A stretch of 64,000 nt of DNA from Forficula auricularia (lineage: Eukaryota; Arthropoda; Insecta; Dermaptera; Forficulidae): positions 17,498,573-17,562,572 of the forward strand of contig JALMQS010000225.1 in NCBI GenBank assembly GCA_024734495.1, given 5' to 3'. Below, piece after piece: positions 11,319 to 25,300 of the stretch (position 1 is its first letter; every line of letters begins with the position of its first letter). The notes under the pieces are model-generated. The model did not search any database. It was not told where the DNA came from and worked only from the letters and a program-made list of their open reading frames with translations. The position numbers were made by a program, and so were the translations under genes.

Positions 11319-12830
11319 ATGATATCTAGTGGCAGAAAGTTATCGGGAAACAATTTATTTTCTCTCATAAGAACAATATATTTATTTCGCTGGAAGCTCC
11401 TCTTAATTTCGCCAAAAAAGATTATATACATCGATGGAGTCAAAATCTCAACAGCGAATAGTAAGTGTAATAAGAATAACAATGGGAATGCTCTCCGCTG
11501 AATATTATCGTTGTTCTCATAGATAATATAGTCTTTTTTTATTTCTTCCAAAAATAAATAAATTCTTAAAGTACGATGTTGTCAGCTTAATTGAACTGTT
11601 AGAAAGTAAACCTTGTTTATGAGATTTTACGACGCCAACAATTAGAGCCGGTTTTGCCGGTGTGTGGGAAAATGACCTAATAGTTTTAACAAGTATGCTT
11701 CTGCACAAATGACTTAAAATATTCAAAATTTAATATATGAATTTAATTGAAGTTTCGTAAGCAAGAGGACAAAATAATTTTTTCCAAAACAAAAATTGTT
11801 CAGAGTTAAACGTTTCGTTGATTTATTTCGATTTAATCGGCAACTTAGATTGAATCTTCAATTAAATTTATAAATCACGGACACGAATCATTCTAAATAT
11901 AACTTATGTTAAAAGCAAAATATTTAAAGTGTTAATTCACTGTGAGCCAATACACTTAGAATTTATACTACGACGTGTAAATTATAAGCGATATTTGCTT
12001 TGATTCATGTGCATTTATAAAGACAAATCGAACCAGAGGAACGTAACTCCATATTGGATACTTTTCAGGAGAGCAGAAATAAAGTCTGTATGTTACCGTT
12101 TTTGTATAAGAAATAAAAACTTTTAACTCCAAAACTCTCTTTTTGTAAAGGGTGGAGTTACGTCGTTCTGTCACTAAAGCATAACACTTATTTATACATA
12201 ATGTGAAAAACTAAAAATTGCATTTTTGGATATCTCTTCCGATGCTTCTGAGCCATCGAAATAATCATATATCAAATTAAAAACAAGATTAATTTAACGG
12301 AATTCTATATTTTTGAGTAACCAAAAAAATGCAATCTTTATTCGTATAAAAATAAACCATATTTATTCGAAATATGGATAAAACTTTTGAGTAGAACTAT
12401 TAATATAATTAAAATTTTATTGTTTCCTATAACGTTGTTGCACATTCTGAAACCAGTGTTCTAGTATTTTTTGGTACTTTACAAAGATTGTATCTTGTAA
12501 TATAATGTTATTTGTTGTGATTTATTGGAAATTAAGTACACTTCTTTTAAAAATTAATAAATATTAATGCTTTTAACAAATAATATGATTATAATAATAA
12601 ATTGATATAGATTTCATTTATCTCAACGTTTTATGCACTAATAATAAATATAACTTAATTGAAAAAGATTTAGTTTTCCAAAATATTAGTTTATATACAT
12701 TAATATTCATTATAATATAGGTAAATGTGTATTGGCATCAAGCAGAGGACAACTTCATTGATTTTTCCTTATGAATCAATATAACGTTTATTAATGCATA
12801 AAAAATCTCGAGATGAATTATATATATATA
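11319..12830. other. AT-rich intergenic stretch
   Basis: No gene is supported. A fragment at about 12735-12785 (GCATCAAGCAGAGGACAACTT) is a terminal piece of family A. The small frames here are AT-rich and repetitive. Confidence 0.35.
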
Positions 12831-13191
12831 TGTTGCAGTAAAAACCCGGTTTTACTAGTAAAAACGCGTTTCGCTGAATACCTTTATGGCAACTAGAGTT
12901 TACTGATGTTGGTTGAGGTTGGTTCAAAGATCTAGAATCTTAATTTTTGACCTTCCGCCTCATTTCGTGTATTTATTTTCAAAAATTTTTAAACGAAAAT
13001 GCCAAAAATTAGAAGAAAAGATGTAGAAGATGTAATTTTTGACATTTTCGTTTAAAAAATTTTGAAAATAAATACACGAAATAAAGCGGAAGGTCAAAAA
13101 TGAAGATTCTAGACCTTTGAACCAAACTCAACCAACATCAGTACTCTAGTTGCCATAAAGGTATTCAGCGAAACGGGTTTTTACTGCAACA
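12831..13191. repeat. 360-bp foldback element
   Basis: Begins TGTTGCAGTAAAAACCCG and ends CGGGTTTTTACTGCAACA. The arms stay complementary through TTCGCTGAATACCTTTATGG, TTTTGACCTTCCGC and TTTCGTGTATTTATTTTC to a centre near 13005. No coding potential and no hammerhead-like core was seen, so this is probably a DNA MITE. Confidence 0.85.
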
Positions 13192-13470
13192 TAAATATAT
13201 ATAATTAATTATGTATGATTTTAATAGAATTTCAACTATTAATAAAATTAATCACAAAATTAAAAGCTTCAACAGCTTCATTACTGATAAATTCAGTCTC
13301 ATTATAAATTTATGATAATATAAGGATAATTAATAAAGGCTAGAATAAACGTTATATTGGTTGTTTTTTAGAAGAATTATATTTATATTTCAAAAATATA
13401 TTATACTATTGAAAAGAGATTTTATTTTCATATATAATAATAAAATTTATACAGAAAACAAATCAATCCG

Positions 13471-13700
13471 CCTCCGTGGTGTAATGGTCAGAATAACTGA
13501 CTGGCAACCCGGAGGTCTCGGGTTCGATTCCCGGCTATACCCAGACATTTTTTCTGTAAGTATAGGGTCTGGTAATAAAAATTAAGTGGGAGATAAATTT
13601 AACCGAATTTATCGCGCGGAGAATTTACCACTGCTCGAAGCCCCTGAAACCTTAGTAAATTGGATATTGAATTGTATCTAAGTTTCTGAGATTGGCTCGT
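13471..13700 (+). repeat. tRNA-derived SINE
   Basis: A tRNA-like head at about 13470-13545 has an A box (TGGTGTAATGGTCAG) and a perfect B box (GGTTCGATTCC), followed by an unrelated body. The 5' and 3' ends of the head do not pair as an acceptor stem, so this is a SINE or tRNA relic rather than a working tRNA gene. Confidence 0.6.
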
Positions 13701-13719
13701 GATCCCGGCTTTTTTCCTT

Positions 13720-13812
13720 CTACTCTGTTCTTTTCACGATGGAGGGGCCAGCCCATACAGGCCTTTAGGGGATCCACCTCTGGTGTATCTCCTCCTTCTC
13801 AAAAATATCATT
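13720..13812 (+). repeat. Dispersed repeat F, fragment
   Basis: TTCTTTTCACGATGGAGGGG, GGCCTTTAGGGGATCCACC and GGTGTATCTCCTCCTTCTC match the copies at 10470 and 60740. Confidence 0.7.
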
Positions 13813-14079
13813 AAAAAAAAAAAATCAGGGGCTTTGTGTGATCCTAAGGGTCCATACGCAACTAATAATACTAAAAATTACAAATTTTAAAATTATAGAA
13901 AGAATTTAAATTTTTAGGACAAATTCTCGGATTTTAGTAGAAATATTCTTTAATTGCGAAAAAATTATAAAAATCAAAAATAAAATTATACTTTACGGAA
14001 ATTTTGATTCTCAAAAATCTGAAAAACAATTAAAAGAAATTATCGCCCCAAAATTGATTAATTAATTATTTACACTTAA

Positions 14080-15381
14080 GGAGGTCCTTTCGCCGCCAAT
14101 GTTAAATAAAAAATATTAGATTGTAGGACTATAATCCAGATGATGAGTTATTCGACGTCGCATGGTTGATGGCAAAGGATATCGTAGTGGAGCTGGCCGG
14201 TGTCGGACGATTATCGTCAGTAGGTGATCAAACGCATATCTTGGATGGCGTAGTAGCCGAGAAAGATTGTTTTTATCAAAATAAGTAATTTGCCTGTCGG
14301 CCGTGGAGGATGCTTGTCCAAGAGGGGTACGATAGTTGCCCTGAGGCAGTGAACATTATGCTATAATCAAAATAAACGGCATCAAGGCACTTCGTAAAAG
14401 ATATCTTAGTACATAATAATCTTCTTGATGACATCTTAAAATAAATAATCGTAAATGAGACAAAGAATTTCTTTGTCCAGTTCGATCGTTCCAGTAGTCT
14501 GTCAGGAAACGAACTAATTTGTTTAAGAGTGTATATGCTATGCTGGTTCGACGCAGTTGAATGAGCTGTGATAGACAAACTGAATATCGCTTGAATTACG
14601 GTTTGGCTTCTCGTAGTATAGCAAATCCTGACAATTAAGTTGCCAATTAAAATGAGGTGAGATTAACTAACCTTACCATACGATCGCGCTTTGTATAAAT
14701 GATCAATAAAAAGGCGTGGCTAATGGCTGTTTTCGCTATTTCAGTCTGTTTCACTATTTCAGCCACCGAAGAAGCCGCATAATAGCAACGAAACGTATGG
14801 CATATTTAATCGAAAACTTGTATTTAATTTAAAGTCTTGTCAACTCTGCGATTCCTATATGATTATAACTATAACTTAATCTTTATAATAAGTCTCTAGC
14901 TATGCTTTGGTGAAGTTTGAATCACACATTAGCGAGCAAATTTTTGAAAATGGAAACATTTTCTTAGTCTTATGGAAAATTAAGATCTTGACACTTTTTC
15001 TTGAATTATACTACTATTAATTGATTATATAAAGTTAAAAAAAAACTAAAAATTAGCTTTTTGAAAATTGCAGTTTTCTTTTTTTGATTGACCGACGAAT
15101 TTACTGAGATATTTAATTTAAAAAATCACATAAATGCTATGTTTAGATTTAAACATAAGTATTAATACAACGAATTGCCAAAACATACAAGACTTATTAT
15201 CAGCTGATTTGAATAAATCAAACTTTTGTATTTTTTTTTTATAATTGTTTTTATTTCAAACATTTACGGCTTTCATACTATTTATTTTTTTATTCTATTA
15301 TTTTTCATTTGTATTTTAACTTATTTTATTAAATATTAGATACTACACTTCTTTTGACTCAACTGGAGCGAAAGGACCTCC
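14080..15381. mobile_element. TTAA-flanked terminal-inverted-repeat element, 1.3 kb
   Basis: TTAA at 14076-14079 and 15382-15385 bound matching ends GGAGGTCCTTTCGCC and GGAGCGAAAGGACCTCC (inverted). TTAA duplication is the mark of piggyBac-type insertion, although the termini do not start with the usual CCC. No intact transposase frame was found. The interior contains a GC-richer segment (14150-14350) of unknown origin and a motif GAAGAAGCCG ... AACGAAACGTATGG at about 14766-14805 that resembles the hammerhead-like cores. Confidence 0.5.
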
Positions 15382-16240
15382 TTAATATCGCTTGGGCATT
15401 AAAACAATAAAGAAATATATTCTTATTAAGGGGAAATCTGTTTTTGTTTCGGGGTAAAAAGAGTGCGTCTAAAGGTTGCTGATTTTCGCGAATGAAATTT
15501 GCCAGGGACTCAAAATTTATAGTTACGCCACGTATACTTATATAAAACGCATCTAACAACTACAAGTGATAATATATTTCTATTTATATCTATGTATATA
15601 TAAAATTCTATTCTAAAATTTAAATTAAACATATATAATATATAGATATATTTATTCAAAGTATCTTTGGATGCATAATCAATGTTTGTTTGCTAAATCT
15701 AGGAGTAGAGTAGAAAATCCAAAAAAAAATTTGTTGTTCATTTTGTTTTAAATAATATTTATTTATATAATAAGTGTTTACGTGAATAAGTATCAACGTG
15801 TAATTAAACTTTCTTTTAAATAAAACTAAAATGAAAAATCTTATTATACTGTCTGTTTTAATTAGTTAAATATATTAAAAAGAACAAAAATTTGTATAAA
15901 AAATATCAAACTTATTATATTATTTTTTGTCAATTTAATAATAATTAAAAGTAAATAGTTATGAAAACAATTGTATATACTATATATTCTTAATTTACAC
16001 TTCTTAGTACTTCTCATTCACACAATTTTTGTTTTCTTTTTTGGCACTAAATAATTGAACAAAAAAAAAGAAAATTGATTTCGTAAATATTTAAGTTAAT
16101 TATAAATATTTAAAAAAAGAATCTTAATCAACATTCATTATTTAAAGTGTAAAATACAAATAAAATATGAAAATAAGGTGTGGTATATATAAATATTATA
16201 TATGTATGTAAAGAAATAAAAGTCAAGTATGATTTGTTTT
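15382..16240 (-). other. 3' flank / 3' UTR of Nup54
   Basis: AT-rich sequence downstream of the Nup54 stop codon on the minus strand. It presumably holds the 3' UTR and cleavage site; I cannot choose a polyadenylation signal with confidence. The 66-codon frame at 15359-15559 has no support. Confidence 0.4.
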
Positions 16241-16354
16241 CTATTGTTCTTGTACAAGACGATTCATCCCGTCTTTAATGATCTTTAAATTTTTCAAATC
16301 ACTTTGAATTGTATCCATAAGAAACGACATTCCTGCTTGTTCCATTTTAAGAAA
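16241..16354 (-). CDS. Nup54: Nup54 coding exon 9 (terminal)
   Basis: Residues about 573-609: FLKMEQAGMSFLMDTIQSD, KNLKIIKDGMNRLVQEQ, stop TAG at 16241-16243. Acceptor TTTTTAG just above 16354. Too short for simple frame listing but in phase with exon 8 and homologous to Nup54 C termini. Confidence 0.9.
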   Translation of the reverse strand, partial: FLKMEQAGMSFLMDTIQSDLKNLKIIKDGMNRLVQEQ

Positions 16355-19300
16355 CTAAAAACAAAAACACAAATTATATTAGTGAATCATTCATGAAATT
16401 CAAAGATAAAATAAAAAGGTTATTAAGAGTTGAAAAATTAATTATAATTATTTATGTGTGACTTTAATAAGATTTCAAGTCTTAATAATACACAAAAATA
16501 AAAGGTTTAGCAGCAACATTTCTGACAAAAAGATTAGTTAGCCGATGATATCGTTCTTTTAGAACATAGAAAAAACCAATTAGAAGGATTATAACAAGAT
16601 TTAACTATCATAATAAATTGATCCGAGATGAGGCAGAATTATAAATACATACACAAACAAAATCTATGTAGGTATATAGATAACGTTTTAGCTTATAAAA
16701 CCTTCACCAGTACACATGGTTAAATGTTCTATAATTAAAATGTAATAAAAAAAAAAGAAAGAAAAGTTCCAAAGTCATTTCAAATGAGATAAGAAAATAT
16801 AGAGAATTTAAGACCTGATAGCCCTGTTAACAAGCTTGGAAAATACTTAAATGATATTTTGGAAAAACTACATACAAAGAATAATTAATTCATTCTTAAT
16901 ATGTGTCTCAATTTACCTATGATAGTTATTTATAAACAAAAACAAAGTCTTCCTATGGATATAACTCACAAACTAATGAATAGAATATCATGAAATTTTG
17001 ACAGCTGTCTTTTGAAGGTTGGTACTAACTGAAAAAGAGGTGAATTAAAAAAGCTAACGCAATGTATGTGTTAGGCCCGGGATTTTTCAGTCCATGTACA
17101 CATTGAGTTATTGTGCTAAGAGTGAAGCATTTCAGAGCAATGGATCAAAAACAATTTCGAGTTTTAATTTTACACTGTTTCTTGATGGGAAAAAATACCA
17201 TTCACTATCTTGAGAAGGGAAATACCAAGTGAATATTATATAGGGTTATTGGAGCGTTTGAAGGCCGAAATTGCAAAGAAACGGTCCTATTTGAAGAACA
17301 AAAAAGTGCTGTTTCATCAAGACAACGCACCGTGTCACATGTCACTCAAAACTACATGAATTGAACTTCGAATTGCTCCCACATCCACCGTATTCGCCAG
17401 ATTTGGCTCCCAGCGACTACTGACTGTTCGCAGACCTCAAAAAAATGCTCGCCGGTAAGAAATTTCGCACGAATGAACAGGTTATTGCTTAAACTGAAGC
17501 CTATTTTGGGGCAAAAGATAAATCATTCTACAAAAGTGGTATCGAAATGTTAGAGCGGAGCTGGAATGATTGCGTTGCTCTTCATGGAGATTACGTTGAT
17601 GAATAAAGCTAATTTTGAACAAAAAAAAACGTGTTTTCTTTGTTAGGCCCGGGACTTTTCAGCTCATGTGGTACGATAACTAAATTGTCTGATGCAGAAT
17701 TTCATCAACAAAATTTATCCGACAAAACTAATTACATATATCACCAAAAAATCGAAAATAAGAACAATAACAAGAATTACAAACCAGACTCTGTGCCACA
17801 AGCAAATCGTGGGTCCATTATTTATACAGAGAAACTATATGTAGCTCAAAAGATACAAACTATGTCCAAAAAATTCAATATCAATATTACTTTCTGAACA
17901 AAAAAACCATTGTTAGGTATTTACAATAACAAAGGTGGAGAGAATAAGGAGATCAGGTTTAATATTATTTATTGGATTTTGTGTACAAACATGAAGAAAA
18001 ACCAAGAGTGTACTATGGTGAAGGTTACCGCCCTTTGGGAGTTCGTGTGAGAGATAATACTTCGGTAGTGAAGAAGACTTTGGTGTATTAGCGGTACAAG
18101 GGACAATGTGGGTGCAACAATAGTCGACAGTCGAATAGTCGTCACTTGGGAAAGAAAATACAAGGAGGGTATTTATATACGAAGATAAGTCAAAAATTAC
18201 TTACACTTTTGGTTCTACAACTTTATTAAACTAAGATAGGTGTACAACAGATATTATTTTTCGATATAGTCTACACCTTTAGCAATGCAATTGGTCCAGC
18301 GAGCCACAAGCTTCCGGATGCCTTCCTGGTAGAAGGTTTTCGATTGGTCATGAAGCCACTTTTCCACATAATATGATAGGCAGAACCGTGACTAATGTTT
18401 AAAGAAGATGCTACCTTATCTATGGTAACTCGCCTATCTGCTGTAATCATCTCTTGAGCTTGCTGAATGTTGTCGCCAGTGGTCGAAGTTGACGGTCGCC
18501 CAGCTCCCTCTTTTTGTGTTACGCTCGTTAGGCCACTTTTAAACACTTCGATCCAAAAAAACGCTTTTACGAGATAAAGCACTTTCCCCGTGTTGTGACA
18601 AATGGTGGTGAATTTCAGCACCTTCACACCCTCTGACCACTCCTCGTTGCTCCTCTTTGGTGCAATCTGATAGCGGAGCTGACATGCTTATGCTGTTGTA
18701 GCTTGACGAGAACTGACGCGACCGTGATTAAATTCAGCACACGTGACCACAGACGAGCCAACTCAACGCATGCGCATGCGGCCGCCTCCTATCTTAGTTT
18801 AATAAAGTTGTAGAACGAAAAGTGTAGGTAATTTTTGACTTCTCCTCGTACATATGGACATTAATAATTCAATGAATTATAAGCGTGTTAATAAATTTAT
18901 TTAACAGTGAATAATGAGATTCTTATCAAAGCCTTCTATTAAACGAATAAGGGTGTTCTTAGGAAATTACGGGAAGTTATCCTCACTTATAATAAAAAGA
19001 TCCATTTTAGATTAGATTTAGATTGAAAACCTCTCGTGATTTCCTTAGATTTTAAGTCTGCTTCTATCGCCACTTTGAACATTTAGATTAGAGTGTTTTT
19101 TATTGAGGGAAAATCAACAAGTAGACAATTTACCTGTTTGAGCTCTTCTTGAACTGATGGATCCATTGCATAACGTTCGACATCTTTTGGCACGAAATTT
19201 TTCTTTGCAAGACGAATTCGTGCAATCAATTCAGAGAGTCGACTTTTAAATTGATTTGGTGAGGCAAGTTGAGCTTGGAGGACCTCAAGTTGCCCACGAA

Positions 19301-22300
19301 GACTCTCCTCGCCTGGCTGCAGGGCTAATCCAACTTGGCGGGAAATTTCTTGTTTTACAACCACCTAGAAATAAAAAACAAATGAATAAATTAGAATACA
19401 TTTTTACATTAATAATATTTCCATTTGACTTTGAAAAAAAAATATAAACTTATATTGGGGAAAAGAAAATCACGATAGGGGTGACATTTATTCAAGATAT
19501 ATAGAATCAATAAAGTAACGGGAATTCACCACCTTGAAATTTATTGGCAGACAGACAGATATCGAGTAACGACGACCCCCACCATTAGATTAATATTATT
19601 TATCACTAAAATGACGAGCGTCTCCAAGTGGTTTCTGATTTTGACGATTAGAAAATGAACTATTAATAATAAATTAGAAAAAATTAGATGATGTGTTTGA
19701 TATGTATTAATTGAGGGGTGAATCGCAACCTAATATCGTGTACAACTACTTCCACTTTCAAATCCAAGAAGATGACAATAGAATAAGGGGCATTATCTAA
19801 GGAATTCCAAAATAATTCTACATAATGCCAAAGAGGTGTACAGCCCAATCGCGGTTCACCCCTCTGTATTAATAATTGTTTGAATGTGATGCACAAATAT
19901 CAGAGGTAATAATATTTCAGTCTTAAATTGGAGGAAAAATTGAAGACTCTTTACGCTATCAATAGATTTGAGTTATTGCCAATTTTTTGTGCGATGGGTT
20001 TGTGCTAAAAAGTAAAAACTTAGCAGCGAGGTGCAGCAAGACAAACTTGTGTGTTAAATTTCTGCTCATTAGCTTTAGCCGTTCACGAGTTCGGCATTCA
20101 ATTTTCACCGAGTAGAGAATTAGACTAGCAATGGAAAAGTCTAGAGTTCGATTGCCGGGTTGGGTCATTGGTGTTTATAATATATATTTTCTTTCTTTAT
20201 ATTATTTATTTTAAAAAATTTAAATATGTTTCATTATATGAGTCACTCAGAAGCCAGTGGTTAAGTCCACTCTTAGAAAATGTTTAAATTTTCGTAAATT
20301 GTTATCCAACAAATTAAGTTTATTATTTATAACATGCTAGGTTTTATTCCTTGCTCCATTAGTACTTTTTTAATTTTTCTGAATATGTTTTCTTATAGAG
20401 ATGGGATTTAAAAAAAAACATAAATTGAATCTCTATCCCGATCACTTGAGTGGATTCGAGCGGGTATACGGTTTCGCTAGATTAGTAATATTCCCCAGCA
20501 ACGCTGGGGAATATTACTAATTCACCGAATTCATTCCCTACAATGATTCCTGCCATTAATGCAAGAGCCTAGAAGTCTCTTGTGTGCCGTTAATCTGAGC
20601 GTTTCTCAATTCTGCACCAATGGAGGGTCATGAAAGTAATAAAAGACCTCTCAGAGCTAGATGCTTTCATGTAAAACAAGTCAGATATATACGCAGACCT
20701 TGTCATTGAATATCTATATAAAGTATTTCATTTCAATTTTTTTATTTCTTCTTTATTTTTTTTTCATGTCTATATAGGCCTAGTAAAACTATAATTAAAT
20801 GTCCCTCCAATAATTATAGTTATAATTTATTTGCACGAAATTTTCTCCGGAGAGAGGCGGACTGGTAGAACTTTTAATTGAAAGGAAGGAAGCCCATCGG
20901 ACAAAGCCATTTATCTATAATTAAGAAAGAGAAAAAAAAATTGTTTTTCTATGTTTCTGCTAAGGAAGAAAAAAGTTTTAAACACTGCTATGGAGAGAGG
21001 AAGGAAGCATATTATTTGTTTCCTTGAACCCTTGAAACCCTGAAGAAGGAGGGAAGAATTCTCCGAAACGTCGGATTGAAAGGAAAAAGAGAAAGGAATC
21101 CAATAAAATACACCTTATTTGGATATGTGTTAATTTTTTTCTTTCCTCACTACCCTTGGGCTGCCTTCCATTACGTTGAATCATAGTTATAATTATTTTT
21201 TTTTTTTAAGATTTTTTTCTCGGCTTTAACTATTTTTTTTCTATTATGTAGGGATCAGATTAAAGTCGGTTTGTAGCGAGTTTTTTTAAGAATTATTCAA
21301 AATTATTTCTTATAATATGTAATATAAAAATAAAACTTAAAAAGCGGTGTGGGTTTATAGTGAAACATTTTCAAATTATAATAGATTGGAGTTGATGGTG
21401 TTTCAGTGTCTCACTGTGAAACACCACCAACTTCAACCTATTAAAATTATAATTTTATAATAATATAATCAAAAATATTATTGGAGAAAATCGGGGTCGG
21501 ACATTTATTCAAAATATATACGAGTATATATAATTAATAAGGTTGAGAGATTGAATGAGAATTCACCTCACTGAAATATGCTGGCAGAAAGCTATCGGTG
21601 AACAACTCCACAGGAGAATAATATTGAAGGAGGCAATAAAAGAGTGTGTCTTCTGCTGGAATTATAAATTTTATTTATAACGAGACTATAGTTTCGAGGG
21701 CTTTGACCTCTTCATCAGTCTATTACAATTGATTCACAGGAATTAACTAACTTTCCTGTGAATCAATTGTAATAGACTGATGAAGAGGAAAGCCCTTGAA
21801 ACTATACTCTCGTTATAAATAAAATTTATAATTTCAGCAGAAGACACACTCTTTTATTGTCTTCTTCAATATATAAAAAATTCTGCTACCCTCGGCACAA
21901 AAATTTTCAATTTAAGGAGAATAATATGTTTGTTATATCCCGATGGCGCGCGGCCTAAAGCGGTTATTGATTTGCGTCAACATTTTAATAGAAATTTATG
22001 TATAAAAATTATTTAATTTATACCTGTAATACACGATGTTCAAGTTCAACAAACTTTTGACGATATTCAGTAATTTTGGCTAAAGTTGCTGAATGTCGTC
22101 GTTGTAATTCTGCAATATTTCCTGAGACTCGATCGAGAAATGCCTGATGGATCTGTGTCTCTTGCTCTTGGCAGCGCATCCGCCATCGGATTTCTTCAAA
22201 GCCAACGATAGGCACTGGAATATACTTTTCAGGATTTGGATTATCCAGTTGGGCTTGTTTCCATAAACGAACGTCAATTCCGGCTGGTGGATTTTCCAAA

Positions 22301-25300
22301 TATTCTTTAAATTGTTCGCTATCTGGAGATATCTAGAAAGAATGGCAAAAATGATTTTTTATTTTATAGTTTTAGGAATATTAAATACAAAAATAATTAA
22401 GATTACAATGAAAAAAAATAAATAGAAAACATAACACAAAATTGCACTCGCAAATCAACAATTATCAAAAATAAAAACTTAAAATAAGTGCAGTTTTAGA
22501 AAAACATTATAATAATTTAGTGGGGGGGTCGATAGGCTAGGCGGTAGCGTGACAGCGAGCTAACCAGGAGACCCGGGTTCGAATCCGACTCGAGGCAGCC
22601 AGCTAAAAATCTGACCCCCGGGGGTAGAGACAAATTTTAAAAATATAGCTAGTATCGTAATTAGGCTTATGGCTAGAAAGGCCGAAATGCCAAAAAAAAA
22701 AAAAAAAAAAATAATAATTTAGTAACAATTTTTCACGGAATAAAATAAAATAGTTTGAAAAATCCAATATATTTCGGACTGTTCCTTGAACTGGGTAAAA
22801 TAAACAACCCGACGATATCCCAGCCATTCTCATTAAAAAATGCGCCCCTGAACTTGCTCCTATACTATCTAAATTATATAAGCTCTCCTATAACTCCGGA
22901 ACATTTCCGGAGGCCTGGAAACTAGCAAGAATCCAACCAATTAAGAAAAAAGGCGATTCTTCAAACATAAAAAACTATCGACCCATAGCAATCACTTCTG
23001 TCCTATCCAAAATCATGGAAAAGGCCATCAATGAGCAAGTTCTACGACACTTAAGAGTCAAATAAATTTATCCACGATAGGGGTGATAAAATTAATATTT
23101 TGAATAGATTGAACCAGTATTTAAATAAAGTGATGGAAATTTCAACCAAAGTGAAATGACCTCTTATTTTAATAAATATTCAAATGACCTATTTACCTGG
23201 GAATAGACATTGTCTACTGATATATTAGCCAATTGTTGTTTTTGCATGGGCTGTAGTAAAAATTGTTCCAGCTCGTTACTTGTCACTTTCCGTTGGCCAC
23301 CTGTAGCTGTTCTTTCTGTTACAGTTATTATTATTTGTGAGCGTGAATCCGAAATTGGTTTGATTGATTCAATTGAAATAGATAACGATGGTTTATTGCC
23401 TAAGATTTGATTCAATACGTATTGAATGTTCGCTTGGCCAGATCTAGAAAAATACATAAATACAAAATTGAATTTTAGATTATCATAATAATAGAATGGC
23501 ATTTTCAAGAAATAAGCAGGGTGTAAGAATTATAAAAAACTATGAGAGACTAAATGTTAATATCGTCACCCTAATGCGCAAAGGTCTGTAACAACTAATT
23601 ACATTTTTTAGGGAACAAAATTAATGTGAAAGTGGAAATATAAATATCTAGAAAAATAATTATCACACCTTGACAATTTTTTGATTTTATATCACTTTGC
23701 CCAATCACACTAGAAATATACTTGAAACGAGCGGATCCAGACCTCTGGTTTAGGGGGGGGGGGGGGGGGAGCGAAGAAGTTTTACCATGTATTAATTAAT
23801 GTATATTGAAGAAAATACTACTCTAAATTTTTTTTTATTTCGTTGTGCATTTTTATTTCAGTAGTTGCCAGCTTCCCCCCCTCCCTCCAAATAACTAGCT
23901 CAATAGTTTTAAATAAACATATAAAAAATTTAGTTCTCCAATGCCCCCCTGGATCCGCGCATGCTTGATAAACAACCTCGCTTGATATTTATTATATATG
24001 AGTATTTCAATTGGAAGAAGACATTTTTTTATACTCCGAAATCTTGTAGTAAAAAAGAAAATCCTGACAAGAGGAGCTCTTAAATTTAATAAGAGATCGG
24101 TCAATAATTTATAAGTTTTTCTATTTAAATAACAACAGAAGAAGTGTTTGAAGACGTGAAACGATCGTAGAATAAGGCTAGACACACACGGTCGATTTTC
24201 AGTCTATCGATAATTAGTTGATGAACATAAATATATTAAGTTTAATGTAGGCGCATACACAACACAACTGCAGATCAACTCGATTATTTAATCAAAATCG
24301 ATCGATGAGCACTTTTTATAAAAAACTATCGTTCAACTACGATAATATCACAGTTGCATATTGAAGAGCACAGAGAGTTTAGTTGACCACTGAATGTTTG
24401 ACTTATACCTCTTTCGAGATTATTTTATTTAATCAATGCCCAAATACAAAAGTTGACTCGATGTCGACACCGTGTATGCATACAACACGATTCATCAACG
24501 ATTAAACAGTTGAGTTGGTTATAAATTGATAATCACGATTTCAAACCAACCCAACTAAACTGTTGCGTCGACTGAAAATCGACCGTGTGTGCCTAGCCTA
24601 AGTTTCATTAATAATAAACTGTTAAAATGATTGTTAAGTAGATATTTTTTGAAGGAAATTTAATAATCTATAAAATGAGCCTGGCGATATGTTAGAGTGA
24701 AATAACAATGATTGAGAATAATTAAAATAAAAAAAATCAATCTTCTGATAAATTTCTTTAAATAGGAAATCTTAAAAATTATTAAGCGAACTCTTAATAT
24801 TAAAATTAAATGGGTGAGAATTTTTCTACATATAGTACAAGATTTCCAAGTATAAATAAAAAATAAAGAAAATATTTACTTCCAAATGAAACACCTTATA
24901 TATATCGTTCAGTCAATGAAATAGGGACATAAGTCAATATAGTAAGTGTATCGAGTTGTGCCACCAACAACCAATATATAATGGTGATTGTGAAAATCGG
25001 TTAAGTCATATATTTTTAGTTTTGAGATATTTAGTTTTGTAAAATAAACAAGAACTAAATAAAATTAAAACTCATCTAACTAAATCATTATTTTAAAATA
25101 GTATAACTGAAGATGAGCAGCCAGTGGTGACAGAAACTGTCTAGTAATTTAATATTAATGAAGAATAACTTATTTTATATTGTGAAAATAATTGAAGATA
25201 GCCAAATAAAAATTTGATGTGAAATAGTCTATCAATATTACCTTAATTCTGATTCTTTTTTATTAAAATTTATTGAAACTAATCCATCCTTGTTGTCAGA

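Noticed and set aside
13471..13545. Functional tRNA gene
   Set aside because: A and B boxes are good, but the ends do not form an acceptor stem and a SINE-like body follows.
18271..18627. Host gene encoding a paired-like helix-turn-helix protein
   Set aside because: It lies between mariner TIRs with TA flanks and is a deleted transposase.
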